Shown piece by piece: positions 47,806 to 56,039 of a stretch of DNA of 64,000 nucleotides. Below the pieces are notes generated by a model. It was not told the origin of the DNA. It made no database searches and saw only the letters and a program-made list of their open reading frames with translations. Source of the stretch: CAVSJA01 sp963728145 (GTDB lineage: Bacteria > Bacteroidota > Bacteroidia > Chitinophagales > Chitinophagaceae); contig CAVSJA010000001.1 of NCBI GenBank assembly GCA_963728145.1, positions 186,001-250,000 of the forward strand. Reading direction: 5' to 3'. Within the stretch, counting starts at the first letter, position 1; every line of letters begins with the position of its first letter. A program made the translations under genes and the position numbers.

Positions 47806-48252
47806 TCAGCGTCGTTTTCGGTTATATATATACATTTTTGCTTTAGGAGTCGCCTCTACCGCTACGGAAACTTGCTTTGCTCCACCGAGATTATAGGTAG
47901 AAAATTGGAGCACTTCTGCCTTTGCTGAATTTACGATTCCAACCTCATAAGGAGTGCTTGTGTATTTTTTCTTTAGTGAGTCAATCTGCGATATGAGTTG
48001 TGCCTTGAAATCTACCACAGATTTTGGATTGATGTCGTATATGTAAAAAACTACATAATCTTTTTGTGGCAGTACATTGAATCCCGCTTTATTTGACAAA
48101 TCAAATTTAATTACCTGTGAGTATCCGTGTTTCGAGGTCCAGGTTCGCATGCTGCTTTCAAGAGATTCCACGTCTTTTTTAAAGGTGGGCGATTGCCCCT
48201 TATTGGCAAGGGCAAATGCAAGACAGAAAAAAATGAGTGCGACCTTTTTCAT
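47806..48252 (-). CDS. Small exported protein, unknown
   Basis: 148 residues with a signal peptide (MKKVALIFFCLAFALANKGQ). The mature part is mixed alpha/beta (VESLESSMRTWTSKHGYSQVIKFDLSN, DYVVFYIYDINPKSVVDFKAQLISQIDSLKKKY) with a basic end (KMYIYNRKRR). No family is recognised. It is transcribed towards the terminator at 47722-47757. Confidence 0.55.
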   Translation of the reverse strand: MKKVALIFFCLAFALANKGQSPTFKKDVESLESSMRTWTSKHGYSQVIKFDLSNKAGFNVLPQKDYVVFYIYDINPKSVVDFKAQLISQIDSLKKKYTSTPYEVGIVNSAKAEVLQFSTYNLGGAKQVSVAVEATPKAKMYIYNRKRR

Positions 48253-48392
48253 AATCTTTTCAGTGAATTTACTAAAAAGTGTTTTGCCCGCTCAGATTAT
48301 ACCGTAAACTGACTTCAACAAACTATAATGATTGCAGATAATGGTAGTTCGATTTTTTCTAAAAAAATTGCAACAAGTATTTCTTAAACCGC

Positions 48393-50492
48393 CTACTGAA
48401 TCGCGAAGGCAATATATCCACCCTTGAAATTATTTTTCTGTTCGCCGTTCACAGACAGTACAACATATTGCTTTCCGCCAACAGCATAAGTGGAAGGGAT
48501 CGAACTCGCCATGCCGGGCAACTGGTATTCCCATAATAGTTTTCCGCTTTTCTGATCAAACGCGCGGAACATGTTATCGCCCGTTGCACCGATGAATATC
48601 AGACCTCCTGCGGTAGCAATGCCGCCACCGCGATTGAACATGCCAGAGTTTGGAATGCCCATCTTTTTGAATTTCGGATCTTCACCTAGCGGAACCTGCC
48701 ACACAATTTCGCCTGTGTTAAGATCGATGGCAGTCATTGTACCAAATGGAGGAGCGATTGCAGGATCTCCTCCGGGATCAAGATAAAAACTGTATCCATT
48801 GAAACCATAGGGTTCATTGTTCTGCGGAATATCTGGTGTTTCGAATGATTGTTGTGCTATGGTATCTTTTACAAAAGCGACGATCGCTGCGATCTGCTCC
48901 TGAGACAAGAACCCAAACGATGGCATTGGCGGAGCGCCTTTCTGAAGAATACTTGCGATCTGTGCGTCTTTATATTTTTTTGCACGACCTGTGAGATCAG
49001 GTCCCACGCCCGTTCCTTTTTTATCAGCGCCATGGCAATTGCTGCAGTAGGTCCTGTACAATATTTCAGGATTGAGCTGGTTAGTTGCGCGGATTTTTTT
49101 CAGGTCGGTAAGTTTTAGGATCATCGGAATGTCCGTAGAGTTCACGAACAGCCTATTGGTTTCCGGGTTCACCGCGGCGCCACCCCAGTTAGAGCCTCCA
49201 TGCGCAGTTGGGAGCATGATCAATCCCTCCATTGACGGCGGTTCATAGATTTCAGTCTTGTATTTGTTTTTAACGATCTCTTCCTTGATCCACGCTGAAG
49301 AACGGCCATAGAACTTTTCATTATATCCTTGTCGAGCGAATGGTGGATTTACTGGGATCGGTTGTGTAGGCCAGGGTTTTTCTCCCGGCATGCTACTGAC
49401 GGTATCGACAGGCACTTCATTCACACCAAATAATGATTCGCCCGTTTCGCGATTAAATAGAAACAAGTATCCCATCTTGGTGACGAGTGCAACAGCATCG
49501 ATATCTTTTCCATCTCGTTTTATTGTGACAAGATTGGGAGGAGAACCATTGTCGCGGTCCCAAAGATCATGGTGTGTTGTTTGGAAATACCAAATGAGCT
49601 TACCCGTTTTTGCATCGAGAGCGAGGAGGCAGTTGGCGAAAAGATTTTGACCTGGACGATCTGCTCCGTAAAAATCAAAAGAAGGCGAGGCAGTCGGAAC
49701 AAATACGATGGCTCTTTTTTCGTCCAGTGCCATTCCTGCCCAGCAATTAGCTCCACCGTTGCGTTGGCGGGCATTATTGCTCCACGTATCAGCACCAAAC
49801 TCACCCGGCTTTGGAATAACATGAAAGACCCATTCCAATTTGCCGGTATATATATTGAAGGCGCGAATATCACCTGATGTCGATGGAAGTTCATCTGGTA
49901 CTTTGCATCCTACGATAAACAGATCCTTATACACAACTCCCGGGGCATTGCTGGAAACGGCCACTCGCGAACGCATAGAGTCAGGAACTTCCAGACCTTC
50001 ATAAAAATCAACCCGGCCATTTTTGCCAAAGTCTTTGAAAACGGTACCGTTCTCTGCGTTGATGGCATATAGCTTGTCACCCGAGATGAGAAAGATACGG
50101 TCCGGATCATCACGATGATAGGTCATTCCCTTCGACCAGTTAGAAATCTCTGATGAATCGGGAATAAACTCCCACAACTGCTTTCCGGTAACTGCATCAA
50201 GTGCAACTAATTTGTTGGAAGGCATCAGACCGATAACTCGATTGTCCACCATCACAGGATTGAAATAGACGCCGCCTCCTTCGGTAGTATCTTCAAATCT
50301 CCAAACTTCCTTCAGTTGTGAGACATTATTCGTATCTATATGTGTGAGTGCGGAGAATTTGTTATTGGATTCATCATGACCGAATGTAGGCCAGGTTGAA
50401 CTGTCATTTTGTTTGTCTTGCGAGCAAGCGCCGAGGAACGCAAATGAGAGGTAGCTGAGCAGTCGTTTCACGTTTGCATATCCTTTATTCAT
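48393..50492 (-). CDS. PQQ-dependent dehydrogenase with cytochrome c domain, lipoprotein
   Basis: 699 residues. The start (MNKGYANVKRLLSYLSFAFLGAC) ends in a lipobox (Cys23). Most of the protein is an eight-bladed PQQ propeller with W-docking motifs (VVALDAVTGKQLWEF, LLALDAKTGKLIWYFQ, AFDQKSGKLLWEYQ) and a WPTFGHDESNNKFSAL start typical of quinoprotein alcohol/glucose dehydrogenases. A c-type haem domain is inserted late, with CSNCH at 483-487 and a distal Met (GAPPMPSFGFLS), between blades of the propeller. It oxidises an alcohol or aldose in the periplasm and passes electrons to its own haem. No pqq synthesis genes are in the window. A consensus promoter lies at 50661-50631. Confidence 0.9.
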   Translation of the reverse strand: MNKGYANVKRLLSYLSFAFLGACSQDKQNDSSTWPTFGHDESNNKFSALTHIDTNNVSQLKEVWRFEDTTEGGGVYFNPVMVDNRVIGLMPSNKLVALDAVTGKQLWEFIPDSSEISNWSKGMTYHRDDPDRIFLISGDKLYAINAENGTVFKDFGKNGRVDFYEGLEVPDSMRSRVAVSSNAPGVVYKDLFIVGCKVPDELPSTSGDIRAFNIYTGKLEWVFHVIPKPGEFGADTWSNNARQRNGGANCWAGMALDEKRAIVFVPTASPSFDFYGADRPGQNLFANCLLALDAKTGKLIWYFQTTHHDLWDRDNGSPPNLVTIKRDGKDIDAVALVTKMGYLFLFNRETGESLFGVNEVPVDTVSSMPGEKPWPTQPIPVNPPFARQGYNEKFYGRSSAWIKEEIVKNKYKTEIYEPPSMEGLIMLPTAHGGSNWGGAAVNPETNRLFVNSTDIPMILKLTDLKKIRATNQLNPEILYRTYCSNCHGADKKGTGVGPDLTGRAKKYKDAQIASILQKGAPPMPSFGFLSQEQIAAIVAFVKDTIAQQSFETPDIPQNNEPYGFNGYSFYLDPGGDPAIAPPFGTMTAIDLNTGEIVWQVPLGEDPKFKKMGIPNSGMFNRGGGIATAGGLIFIGATGDNMFRAFDQKSGKLLWEYQLPGMASSIPSTYAVGGKQYVVLSVNGEQKNNFKGGYIAFAIQ

Positions 50493-50630
50493 TCAATAGT
50501 TCGTTATTAGGTTTTAATTTCAATGTCCTTAACCCGGAAGAACTGAGAGACGCATAGCACTTCAGCTGCATGGTGGACAAGGTATGCTTTTATCATTCGG
50601 TGTCCGTGAATGGCGAACACAAAATAATTT

Positions 50631-50661
50631 CAAAGGTAGATATATTGCCTTCGCTATTCAA
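50631..50661 (-). promoter_or_regulatory. Bacteroidota-type promoter of the PQQ dehydrogenase gene
   Basis: TTG (50661-50659), 20 bases, then TACCTTTG (50638-50631) match the consensus. The leader to the start codon is about 130 bases, longer than usual. The rest of the 50493-50832 gap shows nothing else. Confidence 0.6.
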
Positions 50662-50832
50662 TAGGGTGATTCAAACTTTCAAGTTGAAAAATATTTCTTC
50701 TGATCATAGGCTGCTAGGAATCTGTTGCTGCACCAGGTAAGGCTTCCACAAATATTCATCCAAATGAGCGATTGAGCCGGATTCGAAGAAACTGTAATTT
50801 TACCTACCACAGCTTTAATCAAAGAAAAGAGT

Positions 50833-51276
50833 ATGAAAATTCAATTCTTAATCTTCGCATTTTCTTTATTGATACTATTTTGTAAAGCTCAGAATCCAGT
50901 CGGGAAATGGTTTCATCAATCAGCAATCATCGAAACGGTAAACGGAAAGAAAACCGATCACATGGAAGCTTTTTATAAAAAGCATCCGTGCATGAAAACT
51001 TCATACTACGTATTTGAAACGAATAAGCAGGTGAAGGAATTTACTCCAGACTGTCCTGAGGCTGAATCAAGTGAATTCGATATTGGAGGATCAACCTGGA
51101 AGGCCGATGGCAAATCGATTTCAATGACATTTCACGATGATGCCTCGGCAGCAGCCGTCTACCAGGTTGAGTACAAGGGTGACGACATCATGATCTGGAA
51201 GTATACCTATCCCGCGGTCAATAAACCGGAAGATATTAAATCCCTGACCATGATTTTCAAAAAGGTTTCGAAATAA
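50833..51276 (+). CDS. Small exported lipocalin-like protein
   Basis: 147 residues with a signal peptide (MKIQFLIFAFSLLILFCKAQ). The start NPVGKWFHQSAIIETVNGKKTD and the later STWKADGKSISMTFHDDASAAAVYQVEYKGDDIMIWKY follow the 'GxW ... L..DG ... Y.. .DG' pattern of lipocalin-like domains in Bacteroidota. Two Cys (PCMKTSYYVFETN and DCPEAES) could form a disulfide. Function unknown. A terminator follows. Confidence 0.6.
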   Translation: MKIQFLIFAFSLLILFCKAQNPVGKWFHQSAIIETVNGKKTDHMEAFYKKHPCMKTSYYVFETNKQVKEFTPDCPEAESSEFDIGGSTWKADGKSISMTFHDDASAAAVYQVEYKGDDIMIWKYTYPAVNKPEDIKSLTMIFKKVSK

Positions 51277-51320
51277 CTGTTCCAGAAACATATTCTACTT
51301 GACCCTCTTATCCCCAAAAC

Positions 51321-51358
51321 AAAACCCTTGCAATATTTCAATTACAAGGGCTTTTTTT
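51321..51358 (+). terminator. Hairpin terminator
   Basis: AAAACCCTTG pairs with CAAGGG (stem about 6-7 bp, 14-base loop), followed by CTTTTTTT, 45 bp after the lipocalin-like gene. The tRNA-derived inverted element begins right after the U-tract. Confidence 0.65.
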
Positions 51359-51362
51359 CTTC

Positions 51363-51457
51363 GTGATCCCGCTGTCCCGCCTCGACGGGAGAATGCCGAT
51401 ACTCCGGCCGGCACCGAGACCGGATTCGCCGCGTCTAGGACCCGAACTGAGCTAAGG
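51363..51457 (-). repeat. tRNA-Lys-derived repeat element, inverted copy with double hairpin
   Basis: Read on the minus strand, this contains TTAGCTCAGTT (the D-arm of tRNA-Lys), GGGTCCT (its variable/T-stem), a GC-rich double-hairpin core (CCGGTCTCGGTGCCGG with flanks) and finally CAGCGGGATCAC (the tRNA 3' end). The core matches the insert at 53177-53222 over about 50 positions with scattered changes. It is therefore a degenerate member of the same repeat family, opposite in orientation. No coding capacity. Confidence 0.75.
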
Positions 51458-51505
51458 AAAATAGAAAAATTTCTTTTTTGAATCTTATCTTTAGCTCCTG
51501 ACTGT

Positions 51506-52627
51506 ATGAGTTTAAAGTATTACAACTCTTTGGATGGGGTTAGAGGATTGGCTGCATTGATGGTCATGTTCTGTCATTTCTTTACGTATGTTCAATCTGG
51601 AGATAGTGTTGTCTTGAATCTTCTCGTGAAGGCGGCTGCCATCGGACAATCGGGGGTGATTCTATTTTTCGTTCTATCAGGATTTTTAATTACGCGCATC
51701 TTAATAAATACCAAAAATGAACATGGGTACTTTTCAAACTTTTATGCGCGAAGATCATTGAGAATTTTCCCATTGTATTTCTTTTTCCTTTTCCTGTTTT
51801 ACTTCGTAGTACCCTGGATTTTGGGTACCGAGACGCCAGCGTTGAACCAACAAATTTACCATTGGACTTATCTCCAAAATGTTGCCATGACATTCAACTG
51901 GCCACTCAAGGGACCAGGTCATTACTGGTCATTGGCTGTTGAAGAACATTTTTATCTTTTATGGCCTCTTCTAGTCTATTTTTTAACTATAAAGAGTTTA
52001 AGAAAAATTGTTTTTGCTATCTATGGCCTTGCCTTAGTAACCAGAGTAATATTAGTTTCAAATGGATATGACCCGTTTTTTTTCACATTAACGAATATGG
52101 ATTCATTAGCTATAGGAGCTGGATTAGCGATTTGGGAATATGAAGGAAGCTTTAAGAAAAGTTCCTATTATGTAAAAGGTTTTATTATTTCACTTCTTCC
52201 AGTTTTAATTCTTTGGGCGCTTTTTGGAGGAGATTCCAACCCGGTAATCCAGATCGTAAAGCCGGCCTTAGTCAACATAACCTGTGCATTGTTGATCGCC
52301 TTCGTTATTACATCAAAGGGAGGTATCGTAAATAGATTCTTTAAAAGTAAGGTGATGAATTTTTCAGGCAAGATCAGTTACGGCTTGTACGTTTACCACA
52401 TTGGCGGTTATGACTTCGTAAGGAAGTATTTGCCGATAAAAAATCCCTATTTATTGTTCGTTTGTAGCGCGCTGTTTGTTTATTTAGTAGCCGCCCTTAG
52501 TTTCTTTTATTTTGAGAAGCACTTTTTAGAGTTAAAAAAATACTTCAAAAATCGCTCGGCAATGCCGGCTGGCGATCTAGCCCAGAAAGTTTCTTATTCC
52601 AAAGTAACCATCGATGAACACCCATAA
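51506..52627 (+). CDS. Acyltransferase family 3 (OafA/YrhL-type) membrane protein
   Basis: 373 residues with about ten membrane helices. The family start SLDGVRGLAALMVMFCHFF is at about 6-25 with the catalytic His (FCHFF, His23). FFVLSGFLITRILI, YARRSLRIFPLYFF (R-x-x-R-I-x-P) and the GHYWSLAVEEHFYLLWP block (about 135-150) follow. These are the hallmarks of acyl-transferase 3 proteins, which O-acylate surface glycans or antibiotics. The acceptor is unknown. The gene sits between the inverted tRNA-derived repeat and tRNA-Lys; TATCTTTA just upstream is a 7/8 promoter match. Confidence 0.9.
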   Translation: MSLKYYNSLDGVRGLAALMVMFCHFFTYVQSGDSVVLNLLVKAAAIGQSGVILFFVLSGFLITRILINTKNEHGYFSNFYARRSLRIFPLYFFFLFLFYFVVPWILGTETPALNQQIYHWTYLQNVAMTFNWPLKGPGHYWSLAVEEHFYLLWPLLVYFLTIKSLRKIVFAIYGLALVTRVILVSNGYDPFFFTLTNMDSLAIGAGLAIWEYEGSFKKSSYYVKGFIISLLPVLILWALFGGDSNPVIQIVKPALVNITCALLIAFVITSKGGIVNRFFKSKVMNFSGKISYGLYVYHIGGYDFVRKYLPIKNPYLLFVCSALFVYLVAALSFFYFEKHFLELKKYFKNRSAMPAGDLAQKVSYSKVTIDEHP

Positions 52628-52729
52628 TTCAAATTCGGAATTATTTGGTGATGAGGCCGACCTCAATTTGAGCCGAGTCCCAAATATTACGATATTCACA
52701 GGTGCAAAAGAATATTTAATTTAAAAGTT

Positions 52730-52759
52730 TTGGTGCAAGTTCATTTTGCCTTATTTTTG
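52730..52759 (+). promoter_or_regulatory. Promoter of tRNA-Lys
   Basis: TTG (52730-52732), 19 bases, then TATTTTTG (52752-52759) match the Bacteroidota promoter consensus, ending 47 bp before the mature tRNA 5' end. Confidence 0.7.
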
Positions 52760-52806
52760 CAATCCCAAAAAAAGAGTAAATACTCGCAAGTTTTTGGCGG
52801 AGAAAT

Positions 52807-52879
52807 GATTCCGTAGCTCAGTTGGTAGAGCAATACACTTTTAATGTATGGGTCCTGGGTTCGAGTCCCAGCGGGATCA
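52807..52879 (+). tRNA. tRNA-Lys (anticodon TTT)
   Basis: A complete cloverleaf of 73 bases. The acceptor stem GATTCCG/CGGGATC has one T-G pair; D-stem GCTC/GAGC; anticodon stem ATACA/TGTAT with loop CTTTTAA (anticodon TTT); T-stem CTGGG/CCCAG with loop TTCGAGT; discriminator base A. CCA is not encoded. A promoter lies upstream and a CACGCA-type terminator follows. The last 30 bases (GGTCCTGGG plus TTCGAG...GATCAC) are repeated after the next gene. Confidence 0.97.
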
Positions 52880-52887
52880 CTGATAAT

Positions 52888-52918
52888 AAACACGCAAACC
52901 TAAAATGCGTGTTTTTTT
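52888..52918 (+). terminator. Terminator of tRNA-Lys, abutting the GIY-YIG start codon
   Basis: AAACACGCA (52888-52896) pairs with TGCGTGTTT (52906-52914) and continues as a U-tract to 52918. The ATG of the GIY-YIG gene begins at 52919, the very next base. Confidence 0.85.
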
Positions 52919-53167
52919 ATGCCCTATTTTGTCTATATACTCTACAGTGAAAGCCATGATAGATTCTATATCGGACAAACACACAATGTTGATCATCGTT
53001 TATTGCAGCACAATTCTAAGTTTGAAAGCTCGACTGCACCATACTGTCCATGGAGACTTATGTGTGTAATTGAGAAAGAAACCAGGGGCCAAGCAATGTT
53101 ACTTGAGAAAAAATTAAAGAATTTAAACCACGAAAAATTAAAAAAATTCATCGCGAAATATGGATAA
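52919..53167 (+). CDS. Small GIY-YIG nuclease (UPF0213-like) at tRNA-Lys
   Basis: 82 residues forming a complete stand-alone GIY-YIG domain: FVYILYS (the GIY strand), RFYIGQT (YIG strand), the catalytic-type Arg helix VDHRLLQHNS, and EKETRGQAMLLEKKLKNL with the metal-binding Glu position. Such small proteins belong to the UvrC/homing-endonuclease nuclease fold; most stand-alone members have no proven role. The gene has no spacer of its own: its ATG lies in the tail of the tRNA terminator, and its TAA (53165-53167) is followed directly by a copy of the tRNA-Lys 3' end. The position and the repeat suggest it moved in with a duplicated tRNA end. Expression would depend on read-through from tRNA-Lys. 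Confidence 0.88.
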   Translation: MPYFVYILYSESHDRFYIGQTHNVDHRLLQHNSKFESSTAPYCPWRLMCVIEKETRGQAMLLEKKLKNLNHEKLKKFIAKYG

Positions 53168-53243
53168 GGTCCTGGGCCGAGACGCGGCGCAGCCGGTCTC
53201 GGTGCCGACCGAAGCGTCGGCATTCGAGTCCCAGCGGGATCAC
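53168..53243 (+). repeat. Copy of the tRNA-Lys 3' end, split by a 46-bp double hairpin
   Basis: GGTCCTGGG (53168-53176) and TTCGAGTCCCAGCGGGATCA (53223-53242, plus C) are identical to 52851-52880 of the tRNA region. Between them is a 46-base insert (53177-53222) with two adjacent perfect stems, CCGAGAC/GGTCTCGG-type and TGCCGAC/GTCGGCA. The insert interrupts the T-arm exactly between GGG and TTCGAG. It is homologous to the core at 51391-51440. Confidence 0.9.
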
Positions 53244-53354
53244 AAATTAGGTTACTCAATTCAGCCCAATTCGCTCAAAAACCCTACAAATATTGGATTT
53301 GCTGGGTTTTTTGTTTTTAGGTTACTCGAAGAAGCAGGGGAAGAGTTGGGCAAC

Positions 53355-55487
53355 TTAGTTTTTAATAAACTTCACTGAACTTGATCCTTTGTCTGTTAAT
53401 AATTGTAAGTAGTACACTCCCTTAGACAAGTAAGCAATATTGATCGCGTAATGATTTGCACCTTGCAGAGCGTTCACTTGCTGATTGTATACCTGTTTAC
53501 CTTGCTGATCTGTGATTCTGATTTCTGATTTTGTGGCGTTCCCGCTATTTATAACGATCACTAACCGGTTGCTTGCAGGATTAGGATAAGTATGTAATGA
53601 TCCAGGGGTAGAAATTGAATTTAGGATGGCAATCTTTGAATAGGAAAACCTGGCGTCAATATCGACCATCCTTAACCGATAAAATAATTTTTTTCCTGAA
53701 CTCAACGCATCTGGGTCCACAAATTCATAAGATTTTTTTTGTGAACTGTTGGTTGCGGCAGTCATCGAACCGATCTTTTTAAACTGTCTTCCGTCGGTGC
53801 TTTTTTCGATTTCAAAATAACTACTATTAATTTCTTCAGCAGTAGTCCACTTCAAGTGTGCCGATTTACCATGCGGGGAGGCTGTAAAATCTAAAAGGTA
53901 AATTGGTACTGAAAGAGTCAAATCAAGCCGGAACAGGTCACGATCACTATTAATATTATCGCCATCATCAGCTCTGAAAAGTAACCGGTTATTAAAAACA
54001 AATATAAATTGAGGCAAAGAACTATCAGCTCCGGGATTAATATCCGTAATCCTTATTGTGCCTGATTCAGTGCTATCAGATCGCCAGGGTTCTATTCCGG
54101 TTGAACCATCATCCGCTGCGAATACCAATCCGACGGGAGAATAAAAATAGCTACCAAAAGAAAAGAAATCACCGAGGCCAGATGGGGATCCTAAGTAAAG
54201 ATCCTTTACCATGGTAGTTCGTGCAGTAGTTCCATCGGTGATCCATAATTCATTTCCATGGGTTCCGTCATTGGCAAATAGAAATATTTTGCCGCCATAT
54301 AAATTGCCACGAGCATCTTGAAAACTGGATGAATTCAAAAAATTTATGAGAATGAGAGGGAATCCATTAGCAGGGCCTGGATTAATGTCTTTTAAAATTT
54401 GTGTTCCGCCCGAGGTGCCATCTGAACTCCACAACTCAACACCCTCAGCCTGTGTTCTCGCTGTAAAATAAAACTTGCCGCCTATGAAAATAGAAAGGGA
54501 AAGGTTAGGGTTAGAACTAAATATACCCGGATCAATATCTTTTACCAAAGTGGTGCCAGCAGTCGTTCCATCGGTCACCCATAGCTCTCTTCCATAGCCA
54601 GAGGCATCGGCAACAAAATATAGTTTACTATTAAAGAATAGAAAGGAACCTGGGGATGAGGATACAAAGTCTAAGTAAATATCTTTGAGTAACACGGTAC
54701 CTACCTCGGTGCCATTTGATTTCCACAATTCTGCGCCATGTGTTCCGTCATCGGCAGTAAAAATTATATCAGAGCCAAATCCAATGTAGCTAACATTATT
54801 AAATAAAGGCTTCGAAGAAGCGGGGCCAGGATTAATATCCTTAACTATCATCGTTCCAGGTTCAGTGCCGTCTGTCTTCCATAATTCAGTTCCATCTGCT
54901 CCATTGTTTGCCAGGAAATAAAGTATAGTACTATCTCCGTTGGTAAAGAACCCCGCGCTTAAAGCCCAACTGCTCGCCGCTCCCGGGTTTATATCTTCAA
55001 CCAATACGGTGCCACTTTCAGTTCCATTCGACTTCCACAATTCTACACCATTAGCAGTTGTGTTTGCAAAAAAGTAAAGAGTGCCGTTAAATACAAAGAA
55101 GTTGCGGGGGACCGAACTTCCGGATCCCCCCTCAATGTCTTTTACCAGAAAGGTGCCTGCGGCTGTGGCATCTGAAACCCAAAGTTCCTTACCATTCGCG
55201 GCATTAATTCCTGTAAAGAATAGCTTATCCATATAAAAAATAACATCCGTCTCATCATTCATAGATACGTTATCAGCAAATTTCATTGTTCCACCTGGCG
55301 TGCCGTCCGTTTTCCACAGCGAGTCCGAATCAGGTGCATTAGAGTCGGAAAAAACAATGGCAACACTTCCAAGTGGAAAGCCATTTCGAATATTGCAATT
55401 GTTGCACAGCTTTGTGACCTGTGCTCTGCTAAAAAATGCGGTCAGAATAAATGCAAAAAATAAAAATGAGCGTAAAGTGTGTTGCAT
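53355..55487 (-). CDS. ELWxxDGT repeat protein with type IX secretion sorting domain
   Basis: 710 residues, exported (signal about 1-22). About nine ELWxxDGT motifs occupy residues 55-500 (ELWVSDATAAGT, ELWKSNGTESGT, ELWKTDGTEPGT, ELWVTDGTTAGT, ELWSSDGTSGGT, ELWITDGTTA and others), each followed by a VKDINPG-type loop, which builds a beta-propeller-like repeat domain. Residues about 535-625 are a fibronectin-like strand set (HLKWTTAEEINSSYFEIEKSTDGRQFKKIG). The final 80 residues are a type A sorting domain (TYPNPASNRLVIVI..., VYYLQLLTDKGSSSVKFIKN), so it is secreted by T9SS and attached to the surface. A consensus promoter lies at 55607-55576. Confidence 0.9.
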   Translation of the reverse strand: MQHTLRSFLFFAFILTAFFSRAQVTKLCNNCNIRNGFPLGSVAIVFSDSNAPDSDSLWKTDGTPGGTMKFADNVSMNDETDVIFYMDKLFFTGINAANGKELWVSDATAAGTFLVKDIEGGSGSSVPRNFFVFNGTLYFFANTTANGVELWKSNGTESGTVLVEDINPGAASSWALSAGFFTNGDSTILYFLANNGADGTELWKTDGTEPGTMIVKDINPGPASSKPLFNNVSYIGFGSDIIFTADDGTHGAELWKSNGTEVGTVLLKDIYLDFVSSSPGSFLFFNSKLYFVADASGYGRELWVTDGTTAGTTLVKDIDPGIFSSNPNLSLSIFIGGKFYFTARTQAEGVELWSSDGTSGGTQILKDINPGPANGFPLILINFLNSSSFQDARGNLYGGKIFLFANDGTHGNELWITDGTTARTTMVKDLYLGSPSGLGDFFSFGSYFYSPVGLVFAADDGSTGIEPWRSDSTESGTIRITDINPGADSSLPQFIFVFNNRLLFRADDGDNINSDRDLFRLDLTLSVPIYLLDFTASPHGKSAHLKWTTAEEINSSYFEIEKSTDGRQFKKIGSMTAATNSSQKKSYEFVDPDALSSGKKLFYRLRMVDIDARFSYSKIAILNSISTPGSLHTYPNPASNRLVIVINSGNATKSEIRITDQQGKQVYNQQVNALQGANHYAINIAYLSKGVYYLQLLTDKGSSSVKFIKN

Positions 55488-55575
55488 GCTGATCTTTTGC
55501 GTTGGTTCCTATAATGGCTTAACGCGAATAGCGGAAACCACCAATTATAAAAATGTTCTTCTAATGGCAATTTTT

Positions 55576-55607
55576 CAAAAGTAGTATCAGATCGCATCGG
55601 GGAACAA
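55576..55607 (-). promoter_or_regulatory. Bacteroidota-type promoter of the ELWxxDGT gene
   Basis: TTG (55607-55605), 21 bases, then TACTTTTG (55583-55576) match the consensus; the leader is about 85 bases. The rest of 55608-56039 is non-coding with nothing recognised. Confidence 0.6.
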
Positions 55608-56039
55608 TAGTATCAAGGTTTATAAGGCCGCTTTTGTTAGTGGTTTACCGAGACCTCAGTGTAATTAATACTAGTACGAATCGTGTTTGAGATAAACCCG
55701 GCGACGTTGCCTGAAGAAAACCTGAATAATACGTGTATGAAGAATGGCTATAAATTAGTAATCTTAATACAGAGATTTTATAACGCCCTAATTTTTTCTA
55801 GTTTACAATCAATTTAAGGGTAACACACAGACTGCGCTGAAAGCGTAGAGAATGGCAATTGATTTTCAAACTCTGTGATTCATGCTTGCTCTGCGGGAAA
55901 TAAAAGCTTTTCAAATATCCTGAGCATTGTTATGGTTCGGTGGGCACTTAGTTTATGAATTGGAGACTGATCGGAGAAATTGTTTACGTAACTCTTGTAA
56001 CGGCTGTTCATCGTGAGCTGATCTGATAAATTCCAACAA

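Noticed and set aside
51363..53243. Composite transposon bounded by inverted repeats
   Set aside because: The flanking repeats are tRNA-derived and diverged, and no transposase or target duplication was found; the repeats are reported separately instead.
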